Assembly (NCBI GenBank): GCA_031255855.1
Contig: JAIRRS010000010.1
Location: 1 to 48,880 of the forward strand
Length of the DNA stretch: 48,880 bases
Source of the DNA: Tannerellaceae bacterium
GTDB lineage: Bacteria > Bacteroidota > Bacteroidia > Bacteroidales > Tannerellaceae
Direction: 5' to 3'
A program made the position numbers and the translations under genes. The notes beneath the pieces are model-generated. The model was not told where the DNA came from. It worked only from the letters and a program-made list of their open reading frames with translations, and did no database searches. Position 1 is the first letter of the stretch, and the number at the start of each line of letters is the position of its first letter. Positions 44,590-48,880 of this stretch are shown in pieces.

Positions 44590-44913
44590 TTAACGGATGG
44601 CTACTTTGCGTACCGTTTCCCCTATGCGTATAATGTAGTATCCTTTGGCAATGTTTACGGTGTATTCGCCGGAGGGTTGTTTCATCTCTATTTCTACAAC
44701 TTTGATGCCGACAACACTGTATATTTCAAGCCTGCTGCCGACCGGGGCATTGGATACTTTAATACGATTGTCTATGGCTGCTACTTCAACAGATGGTTTT
44801 TCAGGCGTTCTTTTTGCTGTATAGGGAACCGGCTTGGGTTGCTGCGCATTTACAAGACGCGGATAACCCATGCTCAAAACCCATACCATTGCAATAAAAA
44901 GAAACGTCTTCAT
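44590..44913 (-). CDS. Small exported protein resembling a lone type IX sorting (Por) domain
   Basis: A 107-residue protein with a Sec signal peptide (about 1-24, ending LVNAQQ). The remaining about 65 residues (IDNRIKVSNAPVGSRLEIYS, VGIKVVEIEM, YTVNIAKGYYIIRIGETVRK) closely resemble the beta-sandwich C-terminal domain that targets proteins to the type IX secretion system, in the usual order: G/N-rich strand, SxLEIYxxxG, LxxGxYIIRIG, KVxIR. Normally such a domain is the tail of a large secreted protein; here nothing is attached. It may be a residue of a truncated protein or a functional small exported domain. Confidence 0.6.
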   Translation of the reverse strand: MKTFLFIAMVWVLSMGYPRLVNAQQPKPVPYTAKRTPEKPSVEVAAIDNRIKVSNAPVGSRLEIYSVVGIKVVEIEMKQPSGEYTVNIAKGYYIIRIGETVRKVAIR

Positions 44914-44934
44914 ATTTTAAGTCCTAAATTAAGA

Positions 44935-44942
44935 CAAATATA
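44935..44942 (-). promoter_or_regulatory. -7 box of the small exported protein gene
   Basis: The - strand reads TATATTTG, 22 bases before the ATG. A TTG at 44960-44962 is 17 bases upstream and lies in the 10-bp palindrome TTGATATCAA (44953-44962). Confidence 0.5.
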
Positions 44943-44982
44943 AAAAGTTTTCTTGATATCAATGTGAAAATTGGTAAAGAAT

Positions 44983-45174
44983 TTACCATTTCTTACGTGA
45001 CTTTACCCGTTTGATCTGCACAAAGCGCAGCAGTAAGATGACGGCAATTGTAAGGCCGATGACCAGAAAATATTGTGTCCAGTCGGGATTGGGTTTGTTT
45101 CCCGGCCAACCGATTATACTCATTGCTATTAAATAGACAAGTAATATTATACTGGTGATATTGACTTTCTTCAT
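44983..45174 (-). CDS. Small membrane protein, 63 residues
   Basis: Two hydrophobic segments (about 6-22, SIILLVYLIAMSIIGW, and about 35-51, YFLVIGLTIAVILLLRF) joined by a short polar turn (PGNKPNPDWTQ), and a strongly basic C-terminus (KRVKSRKKW). Both ends are predicted to lie in the cytoplasm. No family is recognised. ATG 45174 is chosen because it stands 26 bases after a good promoter; the longer frame reaches through that promoter. It may be an auxiliary membrane peptide; no function can be assigned. Confidence 0.6.
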   Translation of the reverse strand: MKKVNITSIILLVYLIAMSIIGWPGNKPNPDWTQYFLVIGLTIAVILLLRFVQIKRVKSRKKW

Positions 45175-45199
45175 GAGGTATTTAGTTGTTAATCGAGGG

Positions 45200-45207
45200 C
45201 AAATATA
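45200..45207 (-). promoter_or_regulatory. -7 box of the 63-residue membrane protein gene
   Basis: The - strand reads TATATTTG, an exact match, 26 bases upstream of the ATG at 45174. Confidence 0.5.
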
Positions 45208-45359
45208 CGTTTTTGTTTTCTTATTTCTGCAGAATAATAGATAAAAAGCGAAGAAAAGAAAAAGAGGGTAACAGGTTAATAGACAGAAATGTTTGTCCAT
45301 TTCTGTCTTTGAGTGCCGAGTAGCTGAAAAGCCGAAATCGGCATAAAAATGTGAATGTT

Positions 45360-45503
45360 ATGAGCAACGAATTGAAAGTGTCTTTTTATCTCAAACGAGA
45401 AAGTCGACTTGAAAAAGTCAGCGTCGGAGAAAATGTATTAAGCATTGGCAGAATTAACTATGCCCTGAAAATCCATGGAGTTTTTATGGTAGATATGTGT
45501 TAA
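45360..45503 (+). pseudogene. Remnant of a tyrosine integrase N-terminus
   Basis: A 47-codon frame begins ELKVSFYLKRES, which matches the typical start (arm-type DNA-binding domain, KVSFYLKK) of tyrosine recombinases of Bacteroides mobile elements. The following 30 residues lose the likeness and the frame stops at 45503, interlocked with the stop of the TetR gene on the other strand. No catalytic domain remains. It probably marks the edge of a former element. The likeness is from memory of the family and limited to about 12 to 15 residues. Confidence 0.45.
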
Positions 45504-46033
45504 CTAAAGAATGATTCTAACATACACTTTATATTATCTTCATCGTAAATCATCATTCCGCATGCTATTAAAGAGGCTAGTCCATGCACACATACCCATG
45601 ATTTGATAGCAGTGTCAAGTAATTTGTCGTCTGAAATATCTGCGGTGCATGTATCTTGTCTCATAATTTCAAGCATAGTTTTTTCGGGAATAATATCTGT
45701 TATTTTATGCTCCAAAATATTATCAACATAGATCGCTTTAAATAAAGTAGGCTCGGTATGTGCCGTATAGATATACCCTAAACCATAATCAAGAAACGGT
45801 TTTCCCGTTTTTTTGTAATTTGTTATTATATCCTTCAAATAGACAATCATTTTACTTATTACATCCTGTTTTAAATCATCCATATTCTTATATACCCAAT
45901 AGATAGGTTGGGTAGAACATCCTATTTCTTTGGAAATATTTCTTGCCGATAGGGAAGAGAATCCCTCCCTACGAACAATTTCAAATGCAGACGCAATAAT
46001 CATTTCTTTTGTAATGGAAGTCGCTTTAGGCAT
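45500..46033 (-). CDS. TetR family transcriptional regulator
   Basis: A 177-residue repressor-type protein. The N-terminal helix-turn-helix domain reads MIIASAFEIVRREGFSSLSA, with KEIGCSTQPIYWVYKNMDDL as recognition part. The C-terminal ligand domain (WHG-like, with KSWVCVHGLASLIACG) is family-typical and unrelated to any ligand I can name. It follows the alpha/beta hydrolase gene after eight bases and is probably cotranscribed from a promoter that is itself a perfect palindrome. It may thus control its own operon. Base composition is more AT-rich than in the core genes, suggesting acquisition. Confidence 0.85.
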   Translation of the reverse strand: MPKATSITKEMIIASAFEIVRREGFSSLSARNISKEIGCSTQPIYWVYKNMDDLKQDVISKMIVYLKDIITNYKKTGKPFLDYGLGYIYTAHTEPTLFKAIYVDNILEHKITDIIPEKTMLEIMRQDTCTADISDDKLLDTAIKSWVCVHGLASLIACGMMIYDEDNIKCMLESFFS

Positions 46034-46041
46034 GGGTTTTA

Positions 46042-46986
46042 TTATTTGATATTTTTGATTGAATTATATACAATTTCGTTAAAACGCTTAGGATTATCCA
46101 TGTTTGCGCAATGTCCGGCTTGTTCAACGCTATAATACTTGCTGTTGGGTTCTGCTATATGCCAAGATTCTGCCATTTGTTTTGCTAAAGCGTTATCTTT
46201 CTCTCCTGTTAGAATCAGTAATGGGTAATTCCGAATCGGATTTGGACGGTCTTTTATTAACCTGTTTAAGCTCGACATTATAGTAAACGATTTTCTTGAA
46301 AAGCCTTTGGCACTCTCATAAAATTTCAATTGTTCTTCTTTATTGACAGCTGAAACAGAACCTGCATATCGCCTAAATGAATCCATTGAAAATATAACTC
46401 TAATCATCCAACCAAACATTTTTTTTCGTTGTGATTTTGCAATTTCTTTATTTTCCTCATTGATATTGTAACCACCCAAAGTTGTTAAGGATAGCACTTT
46501 TTCGGGGTATGACAAAGCAAAGTATTGAGCAATCAGAGAACCCATAGAAACCCCAACGATATGAAGCGCATTTATATCTTCTTTCTTTGCTATTTCAAGA
46601 ATATGTTCGGAAGACATATCTATTTTGTCTTTAGTATTGTGGACTTTCGACAAGCCATGCCCAATTAAATCAATCGTTATTACTCGAAATTCTTTGGAAA
46701 AAAAATCAACTTGTTTGTAGAAACAAGTGTGGTCGCTAAAAGCAGGATGTAGAAACAAAATGGCTGGTTTATCAGGCTCCCCACTAACATAGTAGTGAAT
46801 CGTATTTTCATTTACAGCCAACACCTTACTCTCAATGTTACTTTCTATCTTATAATTCATAAATCCATTTTCTTTCATTTGTTTTAATTCGGCTTTAAAC
46901 CTATTCTCACACAACACATAATACAGTTTAGTTCCACTAACTAAAAATATGAATACTATTAATAATCTTATCGTTATCTTTTTCAT
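46042..46986 (-). CDS. Membrane-anchored alpha/beta hydrolase
   Basis: A 314-residue hydrolase. A hydrophobic N-terminal segment (about 4-24) is an anchor or signal peptide. The alpha/beta fold has the oxyanion HPAFSDH, the nucleophile elbow GVSMGS with Ser148, Asp264 in LTGEKD, and His292 in QAGHCAN, so the catalytic triad is complete. Substrate is not readable; homologues are often called esterases or peptidases. It is transcribed with the TetR gene, which suggests it is induced by a small molecule and may act on it. The AT-rich codon usage differs from the core genes. Confidence 0.85.
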   Translation of the reverse strand: MKKITIRLLIVFIFLVSGTKLYYVLCENRFKAELKQMKENGFMNYKIESNIESKVLAVNENTIHYYVSGEPDKPAILFLHPAFSDHTCFYKQVDFFSKEFRVITIDLIGHGLSKVHNTKDKIDMSSEHILEIAKKEDINALHIVGVSMGSLIAQYFALSYPEKVLSLTTLGGYNINEENKEIAKSQRKKMFGWMIRVIFSMDSFRRYAGSVSAVNKEEQLKFYESAKGFSRKSFTIMSSLNRLIKDRPNPIRNYPLLILTGEKDNALAKQMAESWHIAEPNSKYYSVEQAGHCANMDNPKRFNEIVYNSIKNIK

Positions 46987-47020
46987 TTTCTATTTATAAC
47001 AACCGTGATATAACATATAT

Positions 47021-47036
47021 TATATTTGCAAATATA
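47021..47036. promoter_or_regulatory. 16-bp palindrome holding two back-to-back -7 boxes
   Basis: TATATTTGCAAATATA is a perfect palindrome. The - strand half is a -7 box (TATATTTG at 47029-47036) about 43 bases upstream of the hydrolase ATG at 46986. The + strand half (47021-47028) is a -7 box pointing right, with no clear gene. Length and symmetry suit a TetR-dimer operator overlapping the core promoter. Confidence 0.55.
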
Positions 47037-47040
47037 GGAA

Positions 47041-47279
47041 CTTTTTCTTGACTGGATATAAGAACTAACAAAATAATTTGTGTTTTTGCATTCAGAGTCA
47101 TTTGAAACAATGGAAAAACAAAGCAGGCCAAAGTGTTTCGCTCGTTTCTATATCGTTACCCATTGTACTCTTCTCTTTCTTTAAATATCTGTTGTCCAAC
47201 GGAAAAAATTTCAAATATTCTACTGTCTTGTTGGAATAGAATCCATTTATATTCGTTGAATTAGAATTTACATTTTTTT
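47041..47279. other. AT-rich gap upstream of the hydrolase gene
   Basis: No complete gene is visible. On the - strand a frame without a start codon is open from 47277 to a stop at 47098-47100 (about 59 codons, with TVEYLKFFPLDNRYLKKEKS). Its composition is protein-like and it may be the tail of a lost gene, but no family is recognised. The 22-bp repeat array follows directly. Confidence 0.3.
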
Positions 47280-47390
47280 AATTCCGGGACGTTTGGAAAT
47301 TCATCTGGATGTTCTCTCCTTTTCATTGGGATGATTTGGGAAAATCATCTGGATATTTCTCCAAAATCATTGGGATGAAAATTCAATAAT
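47280..47390. repeat. Second 22-bp tandem repeat array
   Basis: Units start at 47280 (degenerate), 47302, 47324, 47346 and 47368 (incomplete), spaced by exactly 22 bases. The consensus CAT(T/C)(G/T)GGATGATTT followed by an A-rich end agrees with the array at 21589-21697, some 25 kb away. The array lies about 110 bases before the promoter of the cobalamin riboswitch. Confidence 0.75.
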
Positions 47391-47499
47391 TATTTACTGT
47401 TGTCAGAATACAAATCAGAAAAGGGCTTCACACCTGTTTGCGGACTCCTCCCACCAAGAAAAATATCACAAATATCCTCTTTTATACAATAAATATTAA

Positions 47500-47507
47500 T
47501 ACCTTTG
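47500..47507 (+). promoter_or_regulatory. -7 box before the cobalamin riboswitch
   Basis: TACCTTTG, an exact TAnnTTTG match. Transcription would start near 47513, just where the riboswitch begins. No clear -33 element is visible. Confidence 0.5.
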
Positions 47508-47513
47508 CTCTTG

Positions 47514-47690
47514 CATTGGTTCGCTATCTGTTTTCATGGAAAGCGATTAAAAAGGGAATCAGGTGTAAATCCTGAACAGACCCGCTACTGTAAGTCCTAT
47601 GCAACATTCCAGCAATTACTCTTGCCACTGATTTAGCAATAAATTGGGAAGGCCGACCGGAATGAGGATAAGTCAGGAGACCTGCCGTGC
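47514..47690 (+). ncRNA. Cobalamin (B12) riboswitch
   Basis: An adenosylcobalamin-type riboswitch. Conserved parts occur in order: TTGGTTCG, AAAAAGGGAATCAGGTGTAA, ATCCTGAACAGACCCGCTAC, TGTAAG, GCCACTG, TTGGGAAGGCCGACCGG, ATGAGGATAAG and the B12 box AGTCAGGAGACCTGCC (47671-47686). It normally represses B12 uptake or B12-independent enzymes when cobalamin is plentiful. The gene that follows is only a carboxylase fragment, so the switch appears orphaned. No clear terminator or anti-terminator is seen beyond the B12 box. Confidence 0.93.
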
Positions 47691-47819
47691 ACTAATTTAT
47701 CAATAATCTCGTGGATTAGATTTTGGTGCGACAATTATTCTTTCATTATTATTCGGAAAGAGTTGAACTTGTAAAAACAGGTATCTCTTCGCCCTTTTGC
47801 AGAATGACGAAAAAATGAG

Positions 47820-48626
47820 GACAGTTATCTGTGTATCGACAAAATAATCGCTGCCGCCAAACAGTTTCATGTCGATGCCATTCACCCAGGCTATGGCTTT
47901 TTAAGTGAGAATGCTCAGTTTTCCCGTCGCTGTAAAGAAGAAGATATCATTTTCATCGGTCCCGATGCTGAAAGTATTGAGGCGATGGGCGATAAAATAT
48001 CGGCTCGCCGTGCGATGAAAAAAGCCAAAGTACCGGTTGTTCCCGGAACCTCCATTGACATGAATGAAAGATACCTGTTCAAAGTTTGTCAGAAAATCGG
48101 ATTTCCTGTTATAATCAAAGCTTCGGCAGGAGGTGGAGGAAAAGGAATGCGCCTCGTGCGAGAAGAAAGTGAATTACTTGAAGCCTATAATGCAGCTAAA
48201 TCCGAAGCGCAAACCTCATTTGGAAACGATGCGGTTTATATTGAAAAGTACATTGAATCACCACACCATATTGAAATCCAGTTCTTGGGTGATACACACG
48301 GTAATGTCATTCACTTGTTCGACCGTGAATGCTCCGTACAACGTCGTCACCAAAAGATCGTGGAAGAAAGCCCTTCGCCTTTTATCGACGATAAAACCCG
48401 TCAAGCAATGGGACGAATTGCTGTTAAAGCGGCTAAGTCGGTCAATTACATAGGGGCCGGCACCATTGAGTTTTTGGTGGACGATAAAATGAATTTCTAT
48501 TTCCTCGAAATGAATACCCGCCTGCAAGTGGAACACCCGATTACCGAGGAAGTGCTCGGTATTGATTTAGTTAAAGAACAAATCAAGGAAGCGAACTATA
48601 CAGTATGCAACAATCAGAGCCAGTAA
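47820..48626 (+). pseudogene. Biotin carboxylase fragment, truncated at both ends
   Basis: The frame encodes the middle of a biotin carboxylase (AccC/propionyl-CoA carboxylase type): [37 protein letters not shown], then the ATP-grasp with [30 protein letters not shown] and [15 protein letters not shown]. About 70 N-terminal residues are missing; the 110 bases before hold stops in all frames near the join, perhaps with faint decayed likeness. After [11 protein letters not shown] (near 48590) the sequence becomes unrelated and stops at 48626, so the last 100 or more residues are absent. It cannot make a working enzyme. A start at ATG 47985 is open but unlikely to matter. Confidence 0.85.
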
Positions 48627-48880
48627 CGACCAAACGGCAGGACTAACCTTTGTCAACAGCCAAACACACATTACTGCACATACCAACCTAAGCACCAATT
48701 TTATGTTAATTCCAGAGGTGAGGTTGTTCTTTTGTTTCGTATTGGCGGCAAAAGGTCAGAGAAGTGATACAGACAAAATTTTTTGCTCGAAATACGCTCT
48801 CGACTTCAGGAGAGAGGAAGATTTTTAGCAAAACCCTTCAGGGCATAGAATTTTTCGTTTCACAGCTCTGGGATACCTTT
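48627..48880. other. Sequence beyond the carboxylase break
   Basis: No gene is recognised. A 41-codon frame from ATG 48703 to 48828 (containing GQRSDTDKIFCSKYALDFRR) is possible, but I have no family for it. The change of character at about 48590 suggests a recombination junction or the edge of a mobile element extending past the window. Confidence 0.3.

Noticed and set aside
45331..45342. Short palindrome GCCGAAATCGGC as a possible attachment site
   Set aside because: Only 12 bases, no second copy at the other edge of the suspected island was found, and it does not match a tRNA end.
47700..47885. A 61-codon frame on the - strand after the riboswitch
   Set aside because: It crosses into the antisense of the carboxylase fragment and has no promoter or known family. 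Treated as chance.

Overview
The window looks like chromosome of an obligately anaerobic Bacteroidales, probably Tannerellaceae (Parabacteroides/Tannerella-like). The reasons are Bacteroidetes-type promoters (a TAnnTTTG -7 box seen many times), Bacteroidales-specific families (DUF4254, DUF5672, DUF6057, RprX/RprY) and the Bacteroidetes form of the division/cell-wall cluster. The genus is inference.

Layout. 1-20.3 kb: housekeeping genes (topA, argS, a POT transporter, xerD, aroQ, pyk, an O-methyltransferase, rbfA, a LolC/E-type permease), a large secreted tricorn-type protease, and a surface-glycan block. That block has DUF4254, a GT9 heptosyltransferase-like enzyme and a WaaP/Kdo-type kinase on +, converging on RNase H, FkbM methyltransferase, DUF5672 and GT2 on -. 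20.3-21.7 kb: a candidate small RNA with its own promoter and terminator, then dusB, whose leader carries a 22-bp tandem repeat array. 21.9-36.7 kb: a compact dcw cluster (rsmH, ftsL-like, ftsI, murE, mraY, murD, ftsW, murG, murC, ftsQ, ftsA, ftsZ) that makes meso-DAP-type UDP-muramyl peptides and lipid II and builds the septum; mraZ is absent upstream. 36.7-45.2 kb: YqeY-like protein, CstA-family transporter, a membrane protein (DUF6057) paired with a haem-motif-bearing beta-propeller lipoprotein, the RprXY two-component system, a tiny secreted protein resembling a lone type IX sorting domain, and a two-helix membrane peptide.

45.3-48.9 kb is accessory-looking and AT-rich: an integrase N-terminal remnant, an alpha/beta hydrolase-TetR operon whose promoter is a perfect 16-bp palindrome, a second copy of the 22-bp repeat array, a complete-looking cobalamin riboswitch, and a biotin carboxylase fragment cut at both ends, followed by unrelated sequence. 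The riboswitch therefore seems to have lost its natural gene.

No tRNA, rRNA, CRISPR array or intact insertion sequence was seen. The least explained items are the two 22-bp repeat arrays, the small RNA unit, the DUF6057/haem-propeller pair and the orphan riboswitch junction. Promoter, terminator and repeat positions were read by eye. Family names rest on recognised motifs, not on database searches.
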